From Tenacibaculum pacificus (GTDB taxonomy: Bacteria > Bacteroidota > Bacteroidia > Flavobacteriales > Flavobacteriaceae), in NCBI RefSeq assembly GCF_027941775.1, contig NZ_CP115917.1, positions 157,001 to 221,000 of the forward strand: 64,000 nt of DNA, in the 5' to 3' direction. Below are positions 36,323 through 45,796 of the stretch, in pieces. Under the pieces are notes generated by a model. It worked only from the letters and a program-made list of their open reading frames with translations. It searched no databases and was not told the DNA's origin. The position numbers and the translations under genes were made by a program. The stretch's first letter is position 1, and each line of letters starts with the position of its first letter.

Positions 36323-37702
36323 TCATAGCAATTTTTCCCACTCAATTTTTTGAGTGGGTTTTTTTATGAATAATTCCCAAATTAAATAACCATAAACAAA
36401 TAGATATTCTAAACTAACAAACCATAAGTTTTCTTTCCATGGTTCATTTGAATATGCTTGATAACTTAAAATTATGACAATACTCCAAATTAAAGGAAAT
36501 CGATATTTAGTAAATACAGATAATATTAAAAGTGTTGCGATGTACCATGGATGCATTGTTGTTGTTGTAAAATAATAAAAAGATAAACCAAATAACATTG
36601 CTGTAATTAATTCTATCATTGATTTATTTCTTCTAAAAAATGTAATCCCTATTAAAAATAAAATAGTTAATAAAGGACCTATTTTTCCTATGATTGCTAT
36701 TTCGTTATAACCTCTAAATAAATAACCTATTTCTCTAGCGATATAGTAAAAACTACCATTAAATTCGAAATTCCGAAACCATAATCCAACAGAATTAGAG
36801 TAATTTGAAATAAATAAAGGCGAGTAAAAAGGAAGAAATAATACAATAATGCTCACTAGAATAATTCCATAGAAACAAATAAGTTTTGTTATTTTTATTA
36901 TTGATGAAATTTCTGTCTTTTCTTTTTTGATAAACCATTGAAAAAATAATGGTAAAAATAACAACGGAATTAATTTTACAGTAACAGAATAGGCAAGTAA
37001 TAACCCTGCTGATATCCATTTTTTTTGTTGTAATTGATATAAACTCAAAATTAAGAAAAATAACATTACAGGTTCAAAATGTAAATTACCTGTCATTTCA
37101 ATAATGATAAACGGGTTTAAAGTATATAAAAAGATATTATGAATAGGTAAATTTAGTTTTTCTAAGAGTTTTTTTCCAAAATATAAAATTCCAATATCTG
37201 CCGAAATTATAATAATTCGCATCACAATTACACTGCCTAAAATGCTTTTGTTAGCCAAAATAGCAGCTATTAAAAAGCATAATTGATTTATAGGTGGATA
37301 ATTAGTATAATGACTTCCATTCATTTCTCCCATTCCCTTATATAAAGAAATAGCTTCATTTATAGGATACTTTTGTTGTTCTATAAAGATTTTAGGCAAT
37401 GATAAATACGGATTAAATCCTTCTAAAATCATTCTTCCATCCCAAATAAATCGATAAAAATCTTGTGATAAATTAGGGATTGCAAACAGAAAAATCAATC
37501 TAAATAAAATAGAAACACCAACTAGAAGAGGAAAATTATGCTGATTTTTTTTCCATAAAAAATAAGTGCTACTAAATAGTGCACACCATAAGAAAAATAG
37601 TTGTAAAAAATTTGTTCTATCTAAAAAAAAAGCGACTAAAAAATAAAGAATACTGCTAATAAAAGTTAGCAGTATTGCATTGTTTTTTTTCCAGAAGTAC
37701 AT
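36323..37702 (-). CDS. GT-C type membrane glycosyltransferase (GT87/mannosyltransferase-like)
   Basis: 459 residues with about ten membrane segments. The first periplasmic loop contains SQDFYRFIWDGRMILEG, with the acidic residues typical of the catalytic loop in polyprenyl-phosphate-dependent GT-C transferases; the following NPYLSLP and HYTNYPPINQL also fit the family. Such enzymes add a sugar, often mannose, from a polyprenyl-phosphate donor on the outer face of the inner membrane. It is the last gene of a six-gene minus-strand run and overlaps the preceding gene by one base. The preceding GT2 genes may supply the lipid-linked donor or acceptor. The sugar and acceptor are not known. Confidence 0.75.
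   Translation of the reverse strand: MYFWKKNNAILLTFISSILYFLVAFFLDRTNFLQLFFLWCALFSSTYFLWKKNQHNFPLLVGVSILFRLIFLFAIPNLSQDFYRFIWDGRMILEGFNPYLSLPKIFIEQQKYPINEAISLYKGMGEMNGSHYTNYPPINQLCFLIAAILANKSILGSVIVMRIIIISADIGILYFGKKLLEKLNLPIHNIFLYTLNPFIIIEMTGNLHFEPVMLFFLILSLYQLQQKKWISAGLLLAYSVTVKLIPLLFLPLFFQWFIKKEKTEISSIIKITKLICFYGIILVSIIVLFLPFYSPLFISNYSNSVGLWFRNFEFNGSFYYIAREIGYLFRGYNEIAIIGKIGPLLTILFLIGITFFRRNKSMIELITAMLFGLSFYYFTTTTMHPWYIATLLILSVFTKYRFPLIWSIVIILSYQAYSNEPWKENLWFVSLEYLFVYGYLIWELFIKKPTQKIEWEKLL
36337..36365 (+). terminator. Second plus-strand terminator, inside the 3' end of the convergent glycosyltransferase gene
   Basis: Stem CCCACTCAA / TTGAGTGGG followed by seven T, reading on the plus strand, in tandem with the terminator at 36290. 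It overlaps the last codons of the minus-strand gene, so it would stop plus-strand read-through into the operon. Confidence 0.6.
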
Positions 37703-39192
37703 TAGGCTTTAGAAAATAATGATTTGAAAAATACATAACCAAAACCTACACATAGCATTAAGTGAAAAGGAAACAATCCAAAATCACCGCCTTGGTCACC
37801 TACAATAAAAGCACTATACATACCAAATGCAAAATAAAGAGCCAAAAGACCTTCAAAAATTACATGTAAAGAAACTTTTTTTCTGATATATTTATTGTTT
37901 TTCCAACCATCTTTTACCGACTTAATATTAAATTTAGGTGTACGAACAAATTCACTTTTTTTACCATAATGACCCTCTAAAACAGCAATAGAGTTATGTA
38001 ATGAAAATCCCATCGCAATAGAAAAAAAGGTAAAAAATGTACCAATATAACTAAAGAAACTCTTAATTCCACTACCGTAAGTTCTTTTGTACATATGCCA
38101 ATAGCAAACAAAAAATATAACAGAGCTAATTACAAAAAAGCTCATCATATAAAAATATGGTTTTAAATGTTCATATTCGTTTTTTATATATAGCATAGGA
38201 ATACTTAGTACACCAACTAAAAATACATTTAAAAACATTGAACTATTTAATAAATGTAATAATCCGTGAACTTTAGATTTAAAAGGCAAGTTATTATTAC
38301 CAATAACTCTTTTTGCCATTTTCTGAAAGTTTTCAGCACCACCTTTATTCCATCGAAATTGTTGCGAGCGTGCAGCACTAATAATTACGGGTAATTCAGC
38401 AGGAGTTTCAACATTTTCTAAGTATTTAAACTTCCAGTTTTTAAGTTGCGCTCTATAACTTAAATCTAAATCTTCAGTTAAAGTATCGCCTTCCCAGTTA
38501 CCAGCATCATAAATACATTGTTTACGCCATATACCAGCAGTACCATTAAAATTGATAAAATGACCTTTACTATTTCGTCCTACTTGTTCTAAAGTAAAAT
38601 GAGCATCTAAGGCAAAAGCTTGAATTTTAGTTAAGGTAGAATAATTTCTATTGATGTGTCCCCAACGAGTTTGAACAACACCAATTTCTGAATCTTTAAA
38701 ATAAGGAACTGTTTTTTCTAGCCAATCTTCTTGAGGTAAAAAATCAGCATCAAAAATAACAATAAACTCTCCTTTGGCAACTTCTAAACCTTCTTTTAAT
38801 GCTCCTGCTTTAAATCCTTGTCTGTTTTTTCGACAAATATGTACAATATCTAATCCTGTTTTTTGAAGCTCTTTTATTTGTTTTTCTGTAGATATTACAG
38901 ATTCATCCGTAGAGTCATCTAAAACTTGAATTTCTAACTTTTTATTTGGGTATTTTATTTTGGCGATGTTAGTTAACAAACGCTCCATCACATATAATTC
39001 GTTAAAAACGGGCAATTGTATGGTTACAAAAGGAATTTCTTCAGGTTTTGAAAAATCGAATTTAGGTGAATTATCTTTTTGTTTTTGAGCCTTTAAATAA
39101 TTAAACAATAAGTTTAATTGTGCCAAAGCATACATAAAAATAAGAATTAACGAAATAGCATAAACTACTATTATAATGTATTCTACAATCAT
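37702..39192 (-). CDS. Membrane glycosyltransferase family 2, processive (cellulose synthase/CESA-like)
   Basis: 496 residues. One N-terminal membrane segment, a cytoplasmic GT-A domain at about residues 50-290, and four or more C-terminal membrane segments. The GT2 processive signature is complete: VLDDSTDES, the metal-binding FDADF, the catalytic TEDLDLSYR and the acceptor-site QQFRW. The overall layout resembles CslA/mannan synthase or bacterial glucosyl-lipid synthases. It overlaps its neighbours by one base on both sides, showing tight coupling. The C-terminal tail is hydrophobic and ends FKSLFSKA. Product not predictable from sequence. Confidence 0.82.
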   Translation of the reverse strand: MIVEYIIIVVYAISLILIFMYALAQLNLLFNYLKAQKQKDNSPKFDFSKPEEIPFVTIQLPVFNELYVMERLLTNIAKIKYPNKKLEIQVLDDSTDESVISTEKQIKELQKTGLDIVHICRKNRQGFKAGALKEGLEVAKGEFIVIFDADFLPQEDWLEKTVPYFKDSEIGVVQTRWGHINRNYSTLTKIQAFALDAHFTLEQVGRNSKGHFINFNGTAGIWRKQCIYDAGNWEGDTLTEDLDLSYRAQLKNWKFKYLENVETPAELPVIISAARSQQFRWNKGGAENFQKMAKRVIGNNNLPFKSKVHGLLHLLNSSMFLNVFLVGVLSIPMLYIKNEYEHLKPYFYMMSFFVISSVIFFVCYWHMYKRTYGSGIKSFFSYIGTFFTFFSIAMGFSLHNSIAVLEGHYGKKSEFVRTPKFNIKSVKDGWKNNKYIRKKVSLHVIFEGLLALYFAFGMYSAFIVGDQGGDFGLFPFHLMLCVGFGYVFFKSLFSKA

Positions 39193-39884
39193 TATTTGAA
39201 ACTATATTTGAATATCCAACTTAATATTTTAACGCCCGCAAATATACTACCTTTTACCGTTCCTGAAACTTTTGAAACTCCAATTCTGTTTCTATATTTC
39301 ATAGGAATTTCTACGTAACTAAATTTTTGTTTTAGTGCTTTTAATTGCATTTCTACTGTCCATCCGTAGGTTTTATCTTCCATATTTAAGGATAGTAATT
39401 TATCATATTTAATAGCTCTAAAAGGTCCTAAATCGGTGAATTTTGCTCTAAAAAATAATTTCATTAAAAAGGTAGCTAACCAATTTCCGAATATTTGTTG
39501 CGGTGTCATAGCACCATCTTCTCGTAATTCTTTTACACGAGCACCAATTACAAAATCGATGTTTTTATCTATAATAGGAGCAATAAGTTCGGTTAATTGT
39601 TCAGGATAATCAGAATAATCGCCATCTAAAAAAACAATAATTGTTGGTTTTTTTTCTGATGATGCAATATAATCCATACCTTTTAAACAAGCGTATCCAT
39701 AGCCTTTTCTGTTTTCTTGTAGAACAGTAGCACCTGAATTTGTAGCATTTTCAACTGTGGCATCCGTAGAATTATTACTAATCACGATTATTTCATCAAC
39801 AATTGATGGAATATCGTTAATAACTTTTGCGATAGAATCTTGCTCGTTATAAGCAGGAATAATCACTTTAATTGATTGTTTCAT
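39192..39884 (-). CDS. Glycosyltransferase family 2, dolichol-phosphate mannose/glucose synthase-like
   Basis: 230 residues. GT-A fold with IKVIIPAYNEQDSIAKVI at the start, IIVISNNSTDATV, RKGYGYACLKGMD and VFLDGDYSDYPEQL with the metal-binding Asp residues. The closest theme is transfer of a sugar from a nucleotide donor to a lipid phosphate or similar acceptor. It lacks a strong membrane segment, apart from a mildly hydrophobic C-terminal stretch (GSIFAGVKILSWIFKYSF). The start is one base from the MORN gene stop and the end overlaps the next gene by one base. Confidence 0.82.
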   Translation of the reverse strand: MKQSIKVIIPAYNEQDSIAKVINDIPSIVDEIIVISNNSTDATVENATNSGATVLQENRKGYGYACLKGMDYIASSEKKPTIIVFLDGDYSDYPEQLTELIAPIIDKNIDFVIGARVKELREDGAMTPQQIFGNWLATFLMKLFFRAKFTDLGPFRAIKYDKLLSLNMEDKTYGWTVEMQLKALKQKFSYVEIPMKYRNRIGVSKVSGTVKGSIFAGVKILSWIFKYSFK

Positions 39885-40361
39885 TTATCTTAAGTCGAAC
39901 AAATTATTTTCTTTTTTAAAAGATTTTAAATCTGTCCATTCTTTTATTTTTTTTCCTTGATGATATTTTTCAGCACGAATTAATTCTTGATTATAATATC
40001 GTAAACAATATCCATTTTTTTGGTTATCTTTTAATTGGCATTTATGATTTACAACTCCTTTACTATCATAAAATAACCACCATTTACTTTTTTTACCATC
40101 AATAAAATGACCTTCTTTTAAAGTCGTTCCATTTTGGCGATAAAAATACCAATATTTTACGGAGCGGTTTCGCTTAAAGTTACCTTCTTTTTTTAATTGA
40201 CCATTTCTATAATAAAATTTCCAATAATCAGATTTAAAAGATTTTTTAATCCAGCCTTCTTGTTTCAAATTACCATTATCAAAATATTTTTTTTGATATG
40301 TTTTTTGCGAAAACATTATCATCGAAATAAAAAACAAGAAGATGAATAGTTTATTTTTCAT
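39885..40361 (-). CDS. Secreted MORN/YwqK-like repeat protein
   Basis: 158 residues. Signal peptide at about residues 1-18 (MKNKLFIFLFFISMIMFS). The mature part consists of about five repeats of the MORN/YwqK form, e.g. YYRNGQLKKEGNFK and YRQNGTTLKEGHFIDGKK, each a beta-hairpin with Gly and aromatic positions. The family is often labelled as an antitoxin (YwqK), but there is no toxin next to it. It overlaps the end of the polyferredoxin gene by 11 bases, so it belongs to the operon. A structural or binding role is inferred. Confidence 0.72.
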   Translation of the reverse strand: MKNKLFIFLFFISMIMFSQKTYQKKYFDNGNLKQEGWIKKSFKSDYWKFYYRNGQLKKEGNFKRNRSVKYWYFYRQNGTTLKEGHFIDGKKSKWWLFYDSKGVVNHKCQLKDNQKNGYCLRYYNQELIRAEKYHQGKKIKEWTDLKSFKKENNLFDLR

Positions 40362-41973
40362 TGATTAAATCCATTAAATTAACATCGTTTCCTAATAATA
40401 TTTCAGTAGGATTAATTCTTCCTTTTTCAGGACCATTTTCCAATTTTAAAACGCCTCTTGGGCAAACTGCCGAGCAAACTCCACATCCAACACAGCTAGA
40501 ACGTACAATATTTTCGCCTTTTTGAGCATAGGCTCTTACATCAATTCCTTGTTCACAGTAAGTAGAACAATTTCCACAAGAAATACATTGCCCTCCGTTT
40601 GTTGTAATTCTAAATCGAGATTTAAAACGTTGGATAAAACCTAAATAAGCAGCTAAAGGACATCCGAATCTACACCAAACACGATTTCCAAAAATAGGAT
40701 AGAACCCTGTACCAATTACACCTGCAAAAATAGCACCGATTAAAAATCCATAAATATCTTGAATTGTTTGTGTTTTAATACCAATAACTTCATTTGCACC
40801 CGAAAAGAAAGTATATAAAGCAAAGCCTGTCATCACCAAAACAAAAATAAGTACTGTATGAATTACAATACGTTCGACTCTCCAAGAAAGTAATGTTTTG
40901 CTTGATAATTGTCTGTAAGGATCTCCTAGTGTTTCTGCCAATCCACCACATCCACAAACCCATGAACAATACCATCTTTTTCCGAAGAAATAAACCATTA
41001 CAGGAACTATAATAATGGTTAAAATAACTCCCCAAACCAAAATAAATAAACCAAAACCACCGCTGGCTAATAATTCATCTAAATTCCATTTGAAAAAAAA
41101 ATCATAATCTAAAGGAAAGGCATTTTTAAAGTCGTACCAAGGTTTTTCGAAGCGAACTAAAATTTCTGGAATTAAAAAAGCAAATACAATTTGAAAGAAT
41201 AAAACAGAGGTTGTTCTTAAAATTTGATATTTATTATGACGATATTTAATATACATTCTTACTGCCATAACCGACATTACTGTACAATATAAAAATCCGT
41301 ATAAAAACCATTGACTTGCAGGATTTCCACTAATTGATTCACTAATCGGATCAACTAAATATACCCAGTTTACTATGAAATCAGGATAAAAATATAACAG
41401 TATATAAAAAGTAACCAAGAAGATAAAAGCAAACCAACCAATCCAACCACGATTTGTAGCTGCGTTTAAAAATATTCCATCATTTTTGATACCTGCATTT
41501 CCTAATAAAACGACATCAGGAACGATAAAAAGTAACGCACCAATAATTCCTAAACCGAATGTTAAAAACCACATCAAACCTGTATTGTCGGAAGCAAGTC
41601 TGTTTCCTGCTTTTTTAGCAAGCGTAAAACTTAAACTATGCGGTTTTCCAAATATTTTATATTGATATTGTTCTCCTTTTTTAGCCCAATTTTTTTCAGC
41701 ATCATATTTTGCAATAAGTCCGTTATAATGTGTGTTAGAATTTTCATACGCTTTTATAACACGACTCGAAAATTGAAAAATATTTAAATCTTCTGAAGTT
41801 ACAACAGCCTTGCTTAATTCATCATTTATAACCGTACTTTTATACTGTTTTTCTTTGATAAAAGAATCTAATTCGGCTTGTTCTAAACGGAAAGAACCTG
41901 TGAAAATAGTTCCTATAAAGATACTTAATCCGATTAAGAAAATTATTAGACCTGTTTGTTTTATGATTTTCAT
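40351..41973 (-). CDS. Membrane polyferredoxin (NosR/NapH-like 4Fe-4S protein)
   Basis: 540 residues. An N-terminal membrane segment (about 8-27) is followed by a roughly 110-residue soluble part and six further membrane segments. Two conserved cysteine pairs at the membrane face appear as WYCSWVCGCGG and WCRFGCPLAAYLG, as in NapH/NosR. Near the C-terminus are two [4Fe-4S] ferredoxin motifs: CISCGNCSTYC and CVGCGVCSAVCPRG, the first set lacking its terminal Pro. The protein would pass electrons between the quinone pool or a cytoplasmic donor and an exported acceptor. The adjoining FAD oxidoreductase gene (3 bases upstream) is the likely electron donor. No nos or nap genes are near, so the acceptor is unknown. 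Confidence 0.85.
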   Translation of the reverse strand: MKIIKQTGLIIFLIGLSIFIGTIFTGSFRLEQAELDSFIKEKQYKSTVINDELSKAVVTSEDLNIFQFSSRVIKAYENSNTHYNGLIAKYDAEKNWAKKGEQYQYKIFGKPHSLSFTLAKKAGNRLASDNTGLMWFLTFGLGIIGALLFIVPDVVLLGNAGIKNDGIFLNAATNRGWIGWFAFIFLVTFYILLYFYPDFIVNWVYLVDPISESISGNPASQWFLYGFLYCTVMSVMAVRMYIKYRHNKYQILRTTSVLFFQIVFAFLIPEILVRFEKPWYDFKNAFPLDYDFFFKWNLDELLASGGFGLFILVWGVILTIIIVPVMVYFFGKRWYCSWVCGCGGLAETLGDPYRQLSSKTLLSWRVERIVIHTVLIFVLVMTGFALYTFFSGANEVIGIKTQTIQDIYGFLIGAIFAGVIGTGFYPIFGNRVWCRFGCPLAAYLGFIQRFKSRFRITTNGGQCISCGNCSTYCEQGIDVRAYAQKGENIVRSSCVGCGVCSAVCPRGVLKLENGPEKGRINPTEILLGNDVNLMDLINEK

Positions 41974-41976
41974 ATA

Positions 41977-43320
41977 TTATGATTTACTAAAAATTCGTAT
42001 CCAACTTTTCTTTTTTAGTTGAATAGTACTATTATTTTCTTTGTTGAATTGTGCTATTATTTCTGGCTCATGAAGTTTATAAAATTCGGGATCAAAATTA
42101 GCATCGGCTAAATGTTCTAACACATATTCTACAGAACGTTTTTCGGTTAAAACTTTATCAAAAAAATGATGACGCATTCTAATTCCGAAGGTATTTATTC
42201 CGATAAATTGATGCGTTTTTTTATCATAATTAATATGAATACATTTTTTACCACTTTGATGTTCCCAATAAAAACGAGCTTCATTTTCTTTTGTTTCTGC
42301 CCAAACCCAACCATAAGTTTGATATTCAATATCCATAAATTTGGCAGAGTTAAACCAATGTCCAGGTTTATATGCTGTTTTATTATCACAAATAGTTTGC
42401 GCAACAGTTTCGCCCATCATTCTTCCTGTGTACCAAACGGCTTCAATAGGTGGGCGCTGATTTATGGCGTTGTGTTGTTGGGCACAATCGCCAATTGCAT
42501 ATATGTTTTTAATATTTGTTTCTAAAAATCGATTTACTTTTACGCCTCTTTCTATTTCAATTTCAGATTCTTTAATAAAATCAATATTAGGAGAAACACC
42601 TGCTGTTAATCCAACAACATTACATTGAATTTCTTCACCTGTTTCTTCAATAATAATCGATTTTACGTGTCCGTTTTCATCAGCTTTAATTTCTTTTAAA
42701 TTGACACCTAAACGTAAATCAATATGATTTGCTAAAATTTCTTTGTTAAGCATTTCCGATTCTTGAGCAGGCAAAACACCATTCCAAAAACTTTTATCAC
42801 GAACTAAAAATGTTACAGGAATATTTCTGCTGTGTAACATTTCTGCTAATTCTATTCCAATCAAACCGCCACCAACAATTACAGCTCTTTTACAGGTTTT
42901 ATTATCAGGAGCAAATTTTTCTAATTTTTCTAAATCTTGTTTATGATACATTCCCATAACGCCTTCTAAATCTTGTCCTTTCCAACCGAATTTATTGGGT
43001 TTACTTCCTGTAGCAATAATTAATTTATCATATGCTAGGGTTTCATTGTTATCAAAAATGACTTCTTTATTAGATGTATTTATCTTAGAAATGAGTCCTT
43101 TTTTAAGCACGATTCGGTTTTTTTTCCAAAACCAAGGTTCGTAAGGTTGTGTGTGCTCAAATTTCATGTGTCCCATATAAACATACATTAAAGCAGTTCT
43201 TGAGAAAAAATATTTAGTTTCAGATGAAATAATAGTAATTCTTTTGTCTGATAATTTTCGAATATGTCTGGCAGCAGTAACACCAGAAATTCCATTACCA
43301 ATAATAACAACATGTTCCAT
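41977..43320 (-). CDS. NAD(P)/FAD-dependent oxidoreductase
   Basis: 447 residues. Two Rossmann folds: VVIIGNGISGVTAARHIRK at residues 4-22 (FAD) and RAVIVGGGLIGIELAEML near residue 144 (NAD(P)H). The FAD ribityl contact ATGS...K is near residue 104, and the closing NIYAIGDCAQQ near residue 292. The class is the nitrite reductase/rubredoxin reductase/AIFM type. The C-terminal 110 residues do not resemble a usual dimerisation domain and may hold partner contacts. It is the first gene of the six-gene run and is three bases ahead of the polyferredoxin gene, so it probably hands electrons to that protein. No exact -7 element was found upstream. Confidence 0.85.
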   Translation of the reverse strand: MEHVVIIGNGISGVTAARHIRKLSDKRITIISSETKYFFSRTALMYVYMGHMKFEHTQPYEPWFWKKNRIVLKKGLISKINTSNKEVIFDNNETLAYDKLIIATGSKPNKFGWKGQDLEGVMGMYHKQDLEKLEKFAPDNKTCKRAVIVGGGLIGIELAEMLHSRNIPVTFLVRDKSFWNGVLPAQESEMLNKEILANHIDLRLGVNLKEIKADENGHVKSIIIEETGEEIQCNVVGLTAGVSPNIDFIKESEIEIERGVKVNRFLETNIKNIYAIGDCAQQHNAINQRPPIEAVWYTGRMMGETVAQTICDNKTAYKPGHWFNSAKFMDIEYQTYGWVWAETKENEARFYWEHQSGKKCIHINYDKKTHQFIGINTFGIRMRHHFFDKVLTEKRSVEYVLEHLADANFDPEFYKLHEPEIIAQFNKENNSTIQLKKKSWIRIFSKS

Positions 43321-43460
43321 AAAAGTTGATTTGCAGTTAGGTCGTTGTTAAAGTTAATAACTTAACAGGATAAATAAATTTAGAATCAATTTAAATAAGG
43401 ATGTAATGTAAGTTGATTAAAAATATGTCGTCTTATTATATAAATATAAAAAAGCTTAAA

Positions 43461-44336
43461 ATGGAAATTAAATCAAGATACATTGCTGTATTAATCGTTT
43501 TATTTGGTTTTTCTGAAGTGTTTTCTCAAGAAAAACAAGAAGAAGAAAAAAGTAATATTCAAACTTACACACCTTCTAAATTATTGAATAAAGGACAGTG
43601 GGATATTAAATGGGGAAATAATTTATACACAGAAACAAAGTTTACTAATGAAAATGGAAATTCATTATCAAAAGACCGAGCTAATTTTTTTACTTCATCA
43701 GTAGAAATTTTTACAGGAATTTCTGATAATAATCGTTTTAATGTTGGTCTTTTAGCAGAATTTCGTTCTAATACTATCGGAGGTAGGCAAGCATTTTCTG
43801 TTTTTAGTTTAGAAGATACAAATTCTGATAGAAAAGGAATTACATCAATAGCGCCTGCAATAAAATTTCAACCTTTTAAAAATATTGCTAATTTTTCGGC
43901 ACAGTCAGCAATTCATATTCCTTTAGTAAAGAATGAATCTGATAGTAATGGTGTGTATTTAGATCAAACTTCATGGATATTTCAAAACAGGTTTTTTTAT
44001 GATTATACTTTCGAAGGAGATAAATGGCAGTTATTTACAGAACTAAATACCGAATACAGTTTTGGAGAAGAAAAAAGTTACGCAAACAATACTTATTTAT
44101 TAGCACCAAGTATTTTTATGAGTTATTTTCCAACAAATAAATCGACTGTTTTAGGTTTTGCACAACACTCGCAACGCTTTGGCGATTTTACACAAGATTA
44201 TACTGCTTTAGGTTTTGGAGGTAAATATCAGATAACAAAAGTTTTAAATTTAGAAGCGATATACAGTAATTTTGTAAGAGGAAATAACAACGGATTAGGG
44301 CAAAGTTTTAATATAGGAGTACGAGCATTGTTTTAA
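43461..44336 (+). CDS. Outer membrane beta-barrel protein of unknown function
   Basis: 291 residues from ATG 43461, chosen because it opens a signal peptide (MEIKSRYIAVLIVLFGFSEVFSQ); the frame is open back to 43413 without a signal. The mature chain has a short Glu/Lys-rich start followed by alternating strands and ends with the aromatic GQSFNIGVRALF, as a transporter-like barrel would. I do not recognise a named family. It is divergent from the redox operon and ends in a probable terminator. Confidence 0.65.
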   Translation: MEIKSRYIAVLIVLFGFSEVFSQEKQEEEKSNIQTYTPSKLLNKGQWDIKWGNNLYTETKFTNENGNSLSKDRANFFTSSVEIFTGISDNNRFNVGLLAEFRSNTIGGRQAFSVFSLEDTNSDRKGITSIAPAIKFQPFKNIANFSAQSAIHIPLVKNESDSNGVYLDQTSWIFQNRFFYDYTFEGDKWQLFTELNTEYSFGEEKSYANNTYLLAPSIFMSYFPTNKSTVLGFAQHSQRFGDFTQDYTALGFGGKYQITKVLNLEAIYSNFVRGNNNGLGQSFNIGVRALF

Positions 44337-44412
44337 AAAACAGTATTTGATAATTTGTTTTTTATTCTGTAAAAGTTAAAAAATAATCATCAATATGTTT
44401 CCCCTTTTTTAT

Positions 44413-44449
44413 AGGTATTGACCAACTATGTTGTGTTGATACCTTTTTT
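44413..44449 (+). terminator. Probable Rho-independent terminator
   Basis: Imperfect stem AGGTATTGACCAAC / GTTGTGTTGATACCT with G-U pairs and a T run TTTTTT, about 76 bases after the barrel gene stop. Confidence 0.5.
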
Positions 44450-44523
44450 GGTTTATTAAATATTTGTTGTCATCTAAAATAAGTTATACTTTAACAATAA
44501 AATTTTTATAAATAATAAAATAT

Positions 44524-45786
44524 ATGCGAAATAAAATAACAATCATTTTAATTATTTGTATTTGTTTTAGTTCTTTTTCACAAGAAAATATTATTTCTGA
44601 TGTAAAAATTATTGGATTAAAAAAGACTAAAATTTCGTTTATAAAAAAGATAATATCATCTAAAAAAAATACGCTTTTAGATTCTGTGAAATTATCCGAA
44701 GATATTGTGCGTTTAAAGCGTTTACCTGCAATATCAAACGCTTATTTTCAGGTAGTTTTTATTTCTGATGATAAACAGAATGTTTTAATCCATATTGAAG
44801 AAAACTTTACAATTATTCCTGAATTTAATATTTGGACAACTACAAATAAGAAAACAGCTTATAAAATTGGGCTGTATGATTATAATTTTTTAGGCGAAAA
44901 TATTACTCTTGGAGGTTTTTATCAAAATAATGGATTCGATTCTTATGGTATTAATTTTAGTGCGCCAACATTATTTTCTAATAAATGGGGTTTAGGATTG
45001 CATCATCAAAAATGGATTAGTGAAGAACCTTTGTATTTTGCTGATAAAACGGCTAATTATAAATATCAAAATACTTCCTACGAAGCACTGGCTATTTATC
45101 AAATAAATTTTAAAAATAACCTTCAATTCGGTTTCAATTATTTCAAAGAAAAATACGATTATTTAAAAGGAAGTACATCGCCTGATATTCCTTTAACTTT
45201 AGATGTTAACAAGTGGTTATTTAAAACTGTTTATACTTATGATAATTTAAATTATCATTATGAATATATAAACGGTTTTAAAAATGAATTATACGCACAA
45301 TATGTAATTTCTGAAAATTTGTATCAAGATGATTTTTTAATTTTTTGGAACGATTTCTTCTATTTTAAAAGAGTTGGAAAAAAAGGAAATTGGGCAAACA
45401 GATTGCGTGTAGGATTGTCATCAAATATAAAAAGTCCTTTTGCGCCTTTTGCTTTAGATAATAATGTGAATTTACGTGGCGTAGGTGTTTTGGTTGATAG
45501 AGGTACGGGAAGTATCGTTTGGAACACAGAATACAGACATACTTTGTACAATAATAAATGGTTGGCAATACAAGGAAATGCTTTTGTTGATACTGGTAGT
45601 TGGCGAAATCCTGGAGGTAATCTTAGTGATTTTGTTCAAGAAAAAAATATTCAAGTTTACTCTGGGTTTGGATTGCGATGTATCAATAAAAAAATATTTA
45701 ATGCCGTATTTAGAATCGATTATGGTTACGGATTAACTAAAAATACATCTAAAGGATTTGTTTTTGGTATTGGTCAATATTTTTAA
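44524..45786 (+). CDS. Omp85/BamA-like outer membrane protein with a POTRA-like domain
   Basis: 420 residues. Signal peptide at 1-19 (MRNKITIILIICICFSSFS). A POTRA-like domain at about residues 22-95 (ISDVKIIGLKKTKISFIKKI, followed by LPAISNAYFQVVF and a VLIHIEEN strand). Residues about 100-420 form a barrel; the loop VNLRGVGVLVDRGTG with its L-R-G matches the L6 loop VRGF motif of Omp85 proteins. The end GFVFGIGQYF is the expected C-terminal aromatic. Much shorter than BamA (one POTRA rather than five), so it is probably a specialised translocase or assembly factor rather than BamA itself. Convergent with the sterol desaturase-family gene. Confidence 0.75.
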   Translation: MRNKITIILIICICFSSFSQENIISDVKIIGLKKTKISFIKKIISSKKNTLLDSVKLSEDIVRLKRLPAISNAYFQVVFISDDKQNVLIHIEENFTIIPEFNIWTTTNKKTAYKIGLYDYNFLGENITLGGFYQNNGFDSYGINFSAPTLFSNKWGLGLHHQKWISEEPLYFADKTANYKYQNTSYEALAIYQINFKNNLQFGFNYFKEKYDYLKGSTSPDIPLTLDVNKWLFKTVYTYDNLNYHYEYINGFKNELYAQYVISENLYQDDFLIFWNDFFYFKRVGKKGNWANRLRVGLSSNIKSPFAPFALDNNVNLRGVGVLVDRGTGSIVWNTEYRHTLYNNKWLAIQGNAFVDTGSWRNPGGNLSDFVQEKNIQVYSGFGLRCINKKIFNAVFRIDYGYGLTKNTSKGFVFGIGQYF

Positions 45787-45796
45787 TTTGATATTA

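Noticed and set aside
39885..40361. Toxin-antitoxin system, from the YwqK antitoxin label given to MORN-like proteins
   Set aside because: The protein has a signal peptide and lies in an operon of envelope genes with no toxin candidate beside it.
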